A stretch of DNA of 64,000 nucleotides, taken from NCBI GenBank assembly GCA_942491735.1, contig CALOCN010000014.1:1736001-1800000 (forward strand), in the 5' to 3' direction. Of the stretch, positions 9,263 through 19,443 are shown one piece after another. Position 1 is the first letter of the stretch, and every line of letters starts with the position of its first letter. The DNA comes from CALOCN01 sp942491735 (lineage in GTDB: Bacteria; Eisenbacteria; RBG-16-71-46; JABDJR01). Under the pieces are notes generated by a model. It was not told the DNA's origin, did not search any database, and worked only from the letters and a program-made list of their open reading frames with translations. A program made the translations under genes and the position numbers.

Positions 9263-9446
9263 GAAGGAAGATCTCCTTCACTTCCCGCCATACCTGCTCT
9301 TCGCTCCAGTCCGGGTGCTGGTCGTGGATGGCCGAAGCCTTGAGCGTGCGTGCGTCTCGGTAGAGCTGAAAGGCGGAGCGCCACTTGTCTTCGCCTGACA
9401 TGCGGCGCAAGGTGGCGATGTACTCCGGACTGATCTGCGATTTCAT
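9249..9446 (-). CDS. Small helical partner of the nucleotidyltransferase (putative antitoxin)
   Basis: A 65-residue charged protein, MKSQISPEYIATLRRMSG at its N-terminus and containing the HPDWSEEQVWREVKEIFLHAR helix. It starts upstream of and overlaps the nucleotidyltransferase gene. Small proteins with the same 'HPxWsxeqVwxev' pattern recur next to such nucleotidyltransferases. That recollection and the overlap are the basis for calling it a partner. From 9447 to 9725 no gene is seen; this stretch serves as the promoter region for the divergent propeller gene. Confidence 0.6.
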   Translation of the reverse strand: MKSQISPEYIATLRRMSGEDKWRSAFQLYRDARTLKASAIHDQHPDWSEEQVWREVKEIFLHARS

Positions 9447-9725
9447 GGGCTGAGGATACTCCGTCCAGGTCTATTGTTCAATTGCAGCAAGAGCTTGGAC
9501 CCGCCAGGTGGCCGTCCAATGCTCCCTGTCCCGGGGTCCGAAGCCGAATCCGCTCGGGGAGAGGGTTCCCGGGAGGGACAAGTATTTGTGGAATCTTCTG
9601 AAGACTACTTCCGCTTCCCCACCTGACTTGCGTGTTTCCCTGATGGAGGCCTCGGAACTGAGGATCGCCCAGCGTCGCGAAATGTCACTCTGTCCTGCTC
9701 ACTACCTCGCTGGAAGGAGCGATCC

Positions 9726-12700
9726 ATGTCCCAGGAACGCCTCGCCTTTGTCACCGCTTGGGTCATTCTCCTGGTCTCCATCCCGGTCTTGTCATCGGGA
9801 GCTCCGTCGCAGGAGCTGATCGAGGACTTCACAACCTTCGCCTACCGGGACGCTGCCGCGACCACCGCGGTCTGGGACACCCTCCTCGGGGAAGCCAGGA
9901 CGTTCCCTTTCCGGGACTCTCTCCTGAGCACCTACGACACACCGGGAGGGGCGTTCAACGTCGCCGTGGCCGGGGCGCATGCCTTCGTTGCGGACTTCGG
10001 CGGGGGGCTCCAGATCATCGACATCAGCGACCGAAGCGCGCCGGTGCTCACGGGAAGCTTCAACACGGGGGGGGTCCCGATCTCGATCGCGGTGGACGGT
10101 GACTTCGCCTACGTGGCCGACGCCTTCGGACTTCAGGTCGTCGATATCAGTAACCCGGCCGCTCCGTCCCTGTTCGGAAGCATCACGACCCCGGACGACG
10201 CCTTCGGGGTCACGCTTGCCGGAGACTGGGCGTACGTTGCCGACAGCGATTCGGGCCTTCGGGTGATCGACATCTCCAACCCCGCGGCCCCGTTCGAGGC
10301 CGGGAGTTACGATACCCCAGGCAAGGCGTACCGCCCGTTCGTGGTGGGGGACGTGGCCTACGTCGCCGACGAGACCGGACTTGAGATCCTGAACGTCACT
10401 GATCCAACGACGCCTACGTTCCTGGGCGCGTACAACGCGCTCAGCGCCGCCATCGACGTGTTCGTCTGGGGCGACTACGCCTACGTCGCCGACGGCGATT
10501 CGGGTCTCCGGGTGATCGACGTATCCGATCCCACGACGCCTCTGCTGGCCGCCACAGTGCCGGGAGTTGGCGTGCTCTCGGTCGACGTGATGAGCGACTA
10601 CGCATTCGTCACCGAAACAGGCGGGATGAGGGTCCTCGACATCACCGACCCCACCAACCCCGGCACCCTGGCTTCCATTCCTCTGCCCGGAGACTTGATC
10701 GGGGTTACTGTGGCCGGCGAGTATGCTTACGTTGCCGCGGGCGACTCGGGACTCCATGTCGTGGACGTCTTCGACGTCACGGTGCCCGCCGAGCTGGGGA
10801 GCCTGAGCAACCCGAGCGGAGTCCTCGATGCGGTCTTCTCCGGAGACGTGGCGAGCGTTCTCGATGAGTCCGGCTTCTTCCGGACGGTCGACATTTCCGA
10901 CCCCACGTTGCCGGTTGAAATCGGCTCGCTCTCTATTGGAGCGACCTTTTACGGAGGGCTCTCGGCCGACGGCGACCATGTCTACGTGGCCACTTGGGAC
11001 AACTTCCTTGCGATTGACATCTCGACGCCTTCCGCTCCCGTGATTCTCGGATCCGATCCGACCTCCAGCGGTCTGGCGATCGCCATCGGGGGGGACTATG
11101 CGTACACCGCGGACGCCTCGAACGGTCTCCGGATCATGGACATATCCGATCCCACGGCGCCGAGCCAGGTGGGTTACTACAACACCCCGGGGACGGCGTA
11201 CAACGTGGTCGTCGCCGGAGACCTGGCCTACGTCGCCGACGGCGACCTGGGCATCCAGATCCTGGACGTCTCCGACCCGACGCTCCCGTCCCTGGTCGCC
11301 ACCTACTCTCATACGCGTGATCCGGTGTTCTACCGGGATATCGCCATCGATGGCAACTTTGCCTATCTGGCTGACTTCGCGATCAACGGGTTCGGAGCGG
11401 GCGGGGTGATCGTGCTCGACATCACGAACCCGACGCTTCCCGTTCTCCTACACGACCCCCTCTACGGACTCGTTGCATGCCTCGAGCTGTCGGGCAACTA
11501 CGTGTTTCCCATGACTCCTGGAGTGGCCGATTTCATCCAGCCGGTGGAGATCTCCAACCCGGCCGCGCCCCAGTACTTTCCCCTCGGCGGGGGATTCTTT
11601 GGGGTCACGCAGTCGCTCTTCGTGAACGGCGACCTGGCTCTGATCGGGGAGAGCGACGCGCTGGTCGTGGCCCGGTTGTTCCAGCGGGAGTCAGATCACT
11701 CCCGGAACGCTGTTCAATCCACGGGAATCCCTACTGGGATGCCCGCCCGACGAGCGCGGCTCACGGCGACCGGCGTTCCCACCGCGTACCTGGAGTTCAG
11801 CTCCGACTTCTATTCTTCCGACGTCGAGTCCGGAGAGTGGTCAGACGCATTCACGAGCAACACGCTGCGCTGGCGGGCCAACCTATTCGGCCTCGCCCGG
11901 ATGTCAGCACCCAAGATCACCGAGTTCAAGATCGAGTGGCGAAACTTCCACGCCGCAGTTGACTCGGTGGTCGATGTACCGAGCGATCAGGGCGGCTGGG
12001 CTTATCTCTACTTCACGCGGTCCGGGTTCGACTTCACCGACGAGTCGAGCGCACCCGCCACCACGTACGACGTGCACCGGAGGATCGACTCCGCCCCGCT
12101 TGTGGCGGAGATTCGCGAGAGCGCAATGCCTCTCCAGGAGCCTGTGACGATGAAGCTCGGGGAGGCAACCGTACGCGGCGAGCCGGGAAAGGGACTCGTT
12201 GTGCACAAGGACCGGCTGTACCGGATCGTGACGCCGGCCGAGTCGGCCTCGTCGGCCTCGCCGCCCGGGGTGTGGGCGGTTGTGGCCTCGGTGACCGCGC
12301 GCCAGGAGGATCAGTACATCACCCTTGTTCCGACTGTGGGGGACTCCTCCGACGCGACTGTCCCGTACTCCGTCTACTTCGTATCCGCCCACACTACGAA
12401 CCCTACCGTGTTCTACGACAGCCCCGCCGACAGCGGGTACTCCGTTGACAACATTGCCCCCGGGGTTCCCGGCGGGATGAGCGTGGCCTACGGAGGGAGC
12501 GGGAACCATCTCTCCTGGGACCCGGCGCCCGAGGCTGACTTCCAGTACTTCCGCGTCTACCGCGGGTCCAGCCCCGGTTTCGTGCCGGGGCCCGGGAACC
12601 TTGTCAAGGGCACTGCATCCACGAGCTGGGCGGATCCCGATTTCAGCGAAGCCACTGTGTTCTACAAGCTGACGGCCGTGGACCACGCCGGAAACGAAAG

Positions 12701-13031
12701 CGGGCCGGCATCGGCGGGAGCCGTCACTCCGGTACCGGATCCCGCTCTTCCGGAACGCTTTGCGCTGCACGCGAACGCTCCCAACCCGTTGCGGAGCGCA
12801 ACCACGATCAGCTACGACCTTCCCGTCGAGACAGAGGTCTCCCTGGAAATCTACGACGTGACCGGACGCCGGGTCAGGGTGCTCGTGGACGAAGTGCAGT
12901 CGGCGGGCCGGACATCGCAGTTCTGGGACGGTACCGACGACCGCGGGAAGCGCGTCTCGAGCGGAATCTACCTGTATCGCCTGCGGACCCGGGGCTTTGT
13001 CGAAACAAGACGGATGGTGGTTCTCAGGTAG
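9726..13031 (+). CDS. Secreted LVIVD beta-propeller protein with FlgD-like sorting tail
   Basis: An 1101-residue surface protein with a strong ribosome site (GGAAGGAG) before the ATG. After a signal peptide (residues 1-25) there are about a dozen LVIVD repeats of roughly 43 residues (residues about 55-640), with the pattern V.GDYAYVADGDSGLRVIDVSDP..P. This family folds as a beta-propeller at the cell surface. Residues about 900-1000 resemble a fibronectin type III domain (LSWDPAPEADFQYFRVYRG). The C-terminus (YDVTGRRVRVL ... SSGIYLYRL ... MVVLR) is the FlgD-like sorting module. Binding partner unknown. The adjacent cyanophycinase-like gene is convergent, so this gene is monocistronic. Confidence 0.88.
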   Translation: MSQERLAFVTAWVILLVSIPVLSSGAPSQELIEDFTTFAYRDAAATTAVWDTLLGEARTFPFRDSLLSTYDTPGGAFNVAVAGAHAFVADFGGGLQIIDISDRSAPVLTGSFNTGGVPISIAVDGDFAYVADAFGLQVVDISNPAAPSLFGSITTPDDAFGVTLAGDWAYVADSDSGLRVIDISNPAAPFEAGSYDTPGKAYRPFVVGDVAYVADETGLEILNVTDPTTPTFLGAYNALSAAIDVFVWGDYAYVADGDSGLRVIDVSDPTTPLLAATVPGVGVLSVDVMSDYAFVTETGGMRVLDITDPTNPGTLASIPLPGDLIGVTVAGEYAYVAAGDSGLHVVDVFDVTVPAELGSLSNPSGVLDAVFSGDVASVLDESGFFRTVDISDPTLPVEIGSLSIGATFYGGLSADGDHVYVATWDNFLAIDISTPSAPVILGSDPTSSGLAIAIGGDYAYTADASNGLRIMDISDPTAPSQVGYYNTPGTAYNVVVAGDLAYVADGDLGIQILDVSDPTLPSLVATYSHTRDPVFYRDIAIDGNFAYLADFAINGFGAGGVIVLDITNPTLPVLLHDPLYGLVACLELSGNYVFPMTPGVADFIQPVEISNPAAPQYFPLGGGFFGVTQSLFVNGDLALIGESDALVVARLFQRESDHSRNAVQSTGIPTGMPARRARLTATGVPTAYLEFSSDFYSSDVESGEWSDAFTSNTLRWRANLFGLARMSAPKITEFKIEWRNFHAAVDSVVDVPSDQGGWAYLYFTRSGFDFTDESSAPATTYDVHRRIDSAPLVAEIRESAMPLQEPVTMKLGEATVRGEPGKGLVVHKDRLYRIVTPAESASSASPPGVWAVVASVTARQEDQYITLVPTVGDSSDATVPYSVYFVSAHTTNPTVFYDSPADSGYSVDNIAPGVPGGMSVAYGGSGNHLSWDPAPEADFQYFRVYRGSSPGFVPGPGNLVKGTASTSWADPDFSEATVFYKLTAVDHAGNESGPASAGAVTPVPDPALPERFALHANAPNPLRSATTISYDLPVETEVSLEIYDVTGRRVRVLVDEVQSAGRTSQFWDGTDDRGKRVSSGIYLYRLRTRGFVETRRMVVLR

Positions 13032-13057
13032 CCCGGAGTCGGGCGGTGGCTGGCGCG

Positions 13058-13957
13058 TCACCCGTCGGCTGTTGGCGGAAGCTCCGGCTCGACGAGTTTG
13101 AGAACGCGTCGCTTGCTCAGATCGTACTTCGATCCGGGGCCCAGCAGGAGGAACGTCTCCTTGTTCGGCAACTGGGGTGGCCAGCTTGACTGATCGTAGA
13201 GCAACGCGCCGCCGGAGGCCTTTCCGATGACCTCCAACTGGGTTCCGATGACCACAACAGCCGAACCTTCGTCGATGCCCAACCCGAGCAGCGATTGCCG
13301 GGCGTGCCCGTCCTCCATCTTGCCTTCGGGATCCTCCAGGACTTCGATCAGGTCCATCTGACGATTGCGGGCAATGACATGCTGATCGATGGCGGCGTTC
13401 TTGAGGTAGGCGAAGCCGCGTTGATGATCTCCGAGCATGATCGTATTGCCCGACGTGTCGCCGCGCGCCAGGAAAGAACCCTGGATCGTGGCCCCGGCCG
13501 AGCTGCCGCCGATTGCGCCCCCACGCTCGAGAACGGCTCGGAACTCGCGTTCGATGAACGACTTGCGCATCCAATCAAGGACAGATGTGTCTCCGCCCGG
13601 CTCCGCGGTGGGGACTATGACAATGCGCGCCTGCTCGCCACCGGCAAGTTCGACGAAACGCTTGAAATTGTTGGCACCGTTGACCCCGAGTGACCCGCCG
13701 TCGATCACCAGCGCCCCCTTCTCGGGTCCAACGGTCAGTCCTTCAACCGGGAACCGGCGGGGGATTGGCTGCTCGTGATGGCGTCGGCCGCAAACGTCTG
13801 GGCGCTCCGGAGGGCGGACTCCTTCGTAACCCTCACCATCCCCGTCAATACTCACCAAACAGAGGTCCCCCTCATCGTCGAAAGCCAGGGCCGATTGGCG
13901 CGCGTCCTCGACGAATGAGAACGCGAACAGGGCGCGCAAGGCTAGGGAGTGTATCAC
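13058..13957 (-). pseudogene. Cyanophycinase-like S51 peptidase with internal deletion
   Basis: The frame (299 codons) carries clear pieces of an S51/cyanophycinase-like serine peptidase: GALVIDGGSLG near the start of the domain, GGAIGGSSAGATIQGSFL with the nucleophilic Ser, DQHVIARNRQMDLIEVL and LGIDEGSAVVV. Family members have about 40 residues between the first Rossmann half and the nucleophile elbow, including a GGGRQ-type motif. Here FIEREFRAVLERGG follows directly on SVLDWMRK, so that segment is missing. The first 75 residues look like non-protein read-through, and there is no signal peptide. I judge it a decayed or non-catalytic copy; a genuinely shortened variant is possible. Confidence 0.65.
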
Positions 13958-14041
13958 TCACCCCCCAGGCCCTGATCCCGGCTGTCCCGGGCTTCCCAAC
14001 AACCCCTCGCAATACCGCGCGAATGCCGCTAATTTCCTCTG

Positions 14042-16162
<2,121 letters not shown>

Positions 16163-16180
16163 CCCACGATCTCCACGTCT

Positions 16181-16204
16181 CGATATTCAGCTAGCGAGAT
16201 ATCG
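16181..16204. promoter_or_regulatory. Candidate enhancer (upstream activating) palindrome
   Basis: The inverted repeat CGATAT (16181-16186) ... ATATCG (16199-16204) is nested with TCTCG/CGAGA (16179-16183 and 16195-16199). It lies about 100-120 bases upstream of the -24 element at 16301, the usual place for a Fis-type activator site. The 90 bases between are relatively AT-rich near 16250-16300, which would favour DNA looping. Assignment to the adjacent activator is inferred. Confidence 0.45.
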
Positions 16205-16300
16205 CGAGCCGGTCTCATGGGGCTCTCCGGTGGGATCACGCAGGCCTGCATAGTATTGCTACATAGTCATTTACGAAACTGTTTGAGATAGCATTGGTTC

Positions 16301-16315
16301 TGGTACGGGCCTTGC
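16301..16315 (+). promoter_or_regulatory. Sigma-54 (-24/-12) promoter
   Basis: TGGTACGGGCCTTGC matches the RpoN consensus TGGCACG-N4-TTGC at every position but one, with the exact GG-to-GC spacing. Transcription would start near 16327, giving an untranslated leader of about 70 bases before the ureohydrolase ATG at 16396, which has a GAGGAGG ribosome site. The activator gene immediately upstream supports the call. Confidence 0.85.
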
Positions 16316-16395
16316 GTTCAAGACCCGAGTACGTGAGTCAGTCGGCCGCGCCCGCAGCCGCCTGATCACGACTCGTGTCCTGAGGAGGCCTTGGA

Positions 16396-17649
16396 ATGTT
16401 CGCACTGCACCCCAGAAAACTGTCTCTCATCGTGCTGCTTGGCGGCACCGCTTTCTGCCTTGGCGCGTCCGACGCCCAGGTCCCCGAGAAAGGGTTCGAC
16501 GGAACCACTCCAGTCGTTCGGTTGAATCCCGAGGATCCAGGCTATGACATGTGGAAGAAAGTCCGGGACGACCTGTCCGACGGTCGGGAACCGGGCCCCA
16601 TCAATGTCCAGCGCTACGAGGGAGGGTTTCCCTGGATTGGCATTCCCACCTTCTTCCACCTTCCCGTCGCCCTGACCCCTGAGGATCTCAAGGCCGGGAA
16701 TGTCGAGGTGGCCATCATGGGGGCCGAACTCGTCGGTGACATGCGCGCACGCACCTGGGGGCCCATGGAGATGCGCAACCCCCATCGCTCGGAGGTCTAC
16801 CACCTGTGGGGATCCTGGGCCATGCCGGAACTGGACACCGACATCGTCGCGCTCCACGAGATGACCGTGGTGGACTACGGCGATGCCCCCATGGAACCGA
16901 TGAGCCTGGAGCGGACCATTCCGGAAATCCGTCGAATGGTGCGGGAGATTGCCTCGGTGGAGATCGAGGGCGGAAAGCGAACCATTCCGATAATCATTGG
17001 CGGGGGGCATGCGTTGATGTACCCCGACGTGGCGGGGCTGGTGGACGTGTACGGCAAGGGCAATGTGGGAGTCATTCACTTTGATGCGCATCAGGACTAT
17101 GCCCCGACTGGCTTTGGACACCTGGTCACTCACGGTAACCCCATTCGGGCGCTGATCAACGATGGGTTGGTGGAGGGGCGCAACATTGTTCAGGTTGGCC
17201 TGCGCGGGCCGACGTCCACCGACGGGGCAACCCTGCGTGAGGCGCGAGCCGCCGGCATCCGCTACCACACCATGGCCGAGGTCGAGTTGCGGGGCTGGGA
17301 TGCAGTGATGAAGGACGCACTCAAGGAAGCCACCGAAGGCGTGGAGCACCTGTTCATCTCGTTCGACGTCGACGTGGTTGATCCGGCCTTCATCCCGGGA
17401 ACCTCCACGCCAGAACCGGGTGGGTTGTATATGCGTGAGGTCCTGCCTCTCATGCGTCGACTGTGCGCTGAAGGCAACGTGGTGGGAATCGAGATCGTGG
17501 AGCTGCGTCCGGATTCGGACCCGGGCTACACCTCACTCCTCAATGCGAAGGCGGTGCTGCGCCAGGCCCTCAACGGGCTTGCGGTGCGCAAGCGGGGCAT
17601 CACCCAGCCGAACTATCTCGCTCCTGTGATGGTGGACGATGAGAACTAG
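16396..17649 (+). CDS. Exported ureohydrolase (arginase/agmatinase family)
   Basis: A 417-residue member of the binuclear-metal ureohydrolase family, which hydrolyses guanidino compounds to urea and an amine. An N-terminal signal peptide (residues 1 to about 27) predicts export, unusual for this normally cytoplasmic family. All metal ligand motifs are present: GGGHAL (His; Asp of the usual GGDHS is Gly), DAHQD, and SFDVDVVDP followed by GTSTPEPGG. The last two motifs match agmatinase/guanidinobutyrase-type enzymes. The substrate could be agmatine, a guanidino acid or guanidine. Some family members are nickel enzymes, notable because a HupE-type nickel permease is two genes downstream. First gene after the sigma-54 promoter; its end overlaps the next gene by 11 bases. 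Confidence 0.88.
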   Translation: MFALHPRKLSLIVLLGGTAFCLGASDAQVPEKGFDGTTPVVRLNPEDPGYDMWKKVRDDLSDGREPGPINVQRYEGGFPWIGIPTFFHLPVALTPEDLKAGNVEVAIMGAELVGDMRARTWGPMEMRNPHRSEVYHLWGSWAMPELDTDIVALHEMTVVDYGDAPMEPMSLERTIPEIRRMVREIASVEIEGGKRTIPIIIGGGHALMYPDVAGLVDVYGKGNVGVIHFDAHQDYAPTGFGHLVTHGNPIRALINDGLVEGRNIVQVGLRGPTSTDGATLREARAAGIRYHTMAEVELRGWDAVMKDALKEATEGVEHLFISFDVDVVDPAFIPGTSTPEPGGLYMREVLPLMRRLCAEGNVVGIEIVELRPDSDPGYTSLLNAKAVLRQALNGLAVRKRGITQPNYLAPVMVDDEN

Positions 17650-18475
17650 CTTCGTGAGCCGCGTGAGAGCTCGCGCCACCTCTCTGACAAGGGAGCCCTT
17701 GGCACAGTTCGCCTGCCTGGCCGGGGTCCTGTTCCTGGTGAATGCTGCCATGCACGACAACGAAAACTCCATCCACGTGACCGAGGACGTCATCACCGCT
17801 CTGGTGGAAGCCAAGCAGGATGTGCTGGGCCGGGCAGTGACTCCTGACGAACGGGATCAGCTCATTGATGCCTACGTCAACGAGGAGGTGCTGCTGCGGG
17901 CGGCGCTTGCGGAGGGGTTGGATCAGGGAGATGGCCGGGTTCGTCAGCGCCTGATCAGCAAGATGCTGTTCCTGCTCGAAGAGGTGGCCCCGGATCCCGC
18001 CGAGGCAGATCTTCAGGCATTCTATGAATCCAACCCGGAGCTGTACAGCACCCTGCCGTCGATGACGTTCCACCACGTGTTCTACGAGAGTGTCCCGCAG
18101 GATCCCGCATCGATCCTGACGCAGCTCAACCAGGGAGCCGCCCCCGACACGCTGGGCCAGAGGTTCTGGATGGGATCCAAACTGGATCGTATCACCCAGG
18201 CAGAACTGATCGCAGTGCTTGGTCCGGAGTTCGCCAAGCAGGTAGAAGCCCTTGAGGTGGGAGGCTGGTACGGCCCCCTGCACTCAGGGCGCGGAGTGCA
18301 CTTTGTGGAGGTACTCACCCGGCACGCAAGCGAACTCCTGGCTCCCGAGGTCGTATCGGCTCGCCTGCGCGAGGATTGGGCGCGGTGGTGGCAGGGAAAT
18401 GCCCGTGCGCGAAGTCTTGAGGACCTCCGACACGACTACGAGATCGTGATCGAGACCCGGGAACGGTCGTCGTGA
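17639..18475 (+). CDS. PpiC/SurA-type peptidyl-prolyl isomerase, membrane-anchored
   Basis: A 278-residue periplasmic foldase. One hydrophobic helix near residues 23-38 anchors it, followed by a SurA-N-like helical region (VTPDERDQLIDAYVNEEVLL) and a parvulin-like domain (residues about 120-230; FHHVFYESVPQDPASIL, GGWYGPLHSGRGVHFVEV). The parvulin core seems shortened, so chaperone rather than isomerase activity may dominate. It overlaps the ureohydrolase by 11 bases and the HupE gene by 4, and presumably helps fold the exported enzyme or the porin of the same operon. Confidence 0.82.
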   Translation: MRTSFVSRVRARATSLTREPLAQFACLAGVLFLVNAAMHDNENSIHVTEDVITALVEAKQDVLGRAVTPDERDQLIDAYVNEEVLLRAALAEGLDQGDGRVRQRLISKMLFLLEEVAPDPAEADLQAFYESNPELYSTLPSMTFHHVFYESVPQDPASILTQLNQGAAPDTLGQRFWMGSKLDRITQAELIAVLGPEFAKQVEALEVGGWYGPLHSGRGVHFVEVLTRHASELLAPEVVSARLREDWARWWQGNARARSLEDLRHDYEIVIETRERSS

Positions 18476-19443
18476 AACGCTGGGTGTTGCTGGTCCTGAG
18501 CCTGTGTCTCCTCCTGCCCGCTCTGGCGGAGAGTCATGAACTCGCGGTGGCGAGAATTCGCCTCGCTGAAACGTCTCCGGGCATCTATACCCTGGAAGCC
18601 AAGGTCCAACCCACCCTGGAAGTGCCCGCACCGCTTCTGCCCTCGGGATTGAGCCTCCAGAGTGCAGCCTGCGTGCGTGAACGCAGTCAGTACCGGGTGC
18701 ACCGCTTCGTGTTCTCCGGGCGCACGCTTGGACCGCAAGACACGGTGGTACTGCCCTGGGAGTGTGACGGCGGTCTGGTGGTTGCGTCGTGGGTTGACCA
18801 GAGCGAGACCCGACAGTTCATACGGGGTGAAGGGGCAGGCCTTGAGCTACCCATCGCTGCGCTGATGGGCCAACGGTCATCGGTTCTCGGCACCTTCATG
18901 CGCTACACCTCCCTGGGAATGCACCACATTGCCCAGGGATGGGATCACCTGGCGTTTGTCCTGTGTCTTTGCTTTCTCGCTCGGGGTCGCAAGCTGGTGA
19001 ACCTGGTCACCGCGTTCACAGTCGGGCATTCCATCACGCTGGCCATTGCCGCCTTGGGCTTGGCCCGCGTGCCCTCCGCTCCTCTGGAAGCGAGCATTGC
19101 CCTGTCGATTGTCTTTGCCGCCCGGGAAGCTGTGGTAAACGGTCGCGCGTCCCGACACGGCGCTTCTCTGGCCCTGGGCTTTGGATTGCTGCACGGACTG
19201 GGCTTCGCCAGTGCGCTCACCGAGATGCAGCTTCCGGCATCCGAGCTGTGGGTTGGACTCCCGGCATTCAACGTGGGGGTCGAAGCGGGGCAACTGATGT
19301 TTGTACTCGCGGTGTGGGTAGTGGGGTGGGTGGCGACCCGGGTGTCGATTCCCTCGGTGCTGGGTCGCCCCGCGCTGGCCCGTGCCATGGGAGCCCTGGC
19401 CCTGGTATGGACTCTCGAGCGCGTACTGGGCTTTGGGGCATGA
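18472..19443 (+). CDS. HupE/UreJ family (type 2) metal permease
   Basis: A 323-residue membrane protein. After a signal peptide (residues 1-20), a periplasmic domain of about 120 residues precedes six or so transmembrane helices. The family motifs are visible: MHHIAQGWDHLAFVL, FTVGHSITLAIAALG and LLHGLGFASAL, with conserved His/Asp inside membrane helices. HupE/UreJ proteins are associated with nickel (or cobalt) passage across membranes next to hydrogenase and urease genes. Here the neighbour is a ureohydrolase instead. ATG overlaps the preceding stop by four bases, and its own stop overlaps the porin start (ATGA). Confidence 0.87.
   Translation: MKRWVLLVLSLCLLLPALAESHELAVARIRLAETSPGIYTLEAKVQPTLEVPAPLLPSGLSLQSAACVRERSQYRVHRFVFSGRTLGPQDTVVLPWECDGGLVVASWVDQSETRQFIRGEGAGLELPIAALMGQRSSVLGTFMRYTSLGMHHIAQGWDHLAFVLCLCFLARGRKLVNLVTAFTVGHSITLAIAALGLARVPSAPLEASIALSIVFAAREAVVNGRASRHGASLALGFGLLHGLGFASALTEMQLPASELWVGLPAFNVGVEAGQLMFVLAVWVVGWVATRVSIPSVLGRPALARAMGALALVWTLERVLGFGA

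Noticed and set aside
16163..16395. Guanidine riboswitch in the leader of the ureohydrolase operon
   Set aside because: None of the conserved guanidine-I, -II or -III elements (such as paired ACGR loops) is visible; the region is explained by promoter and enhancer.
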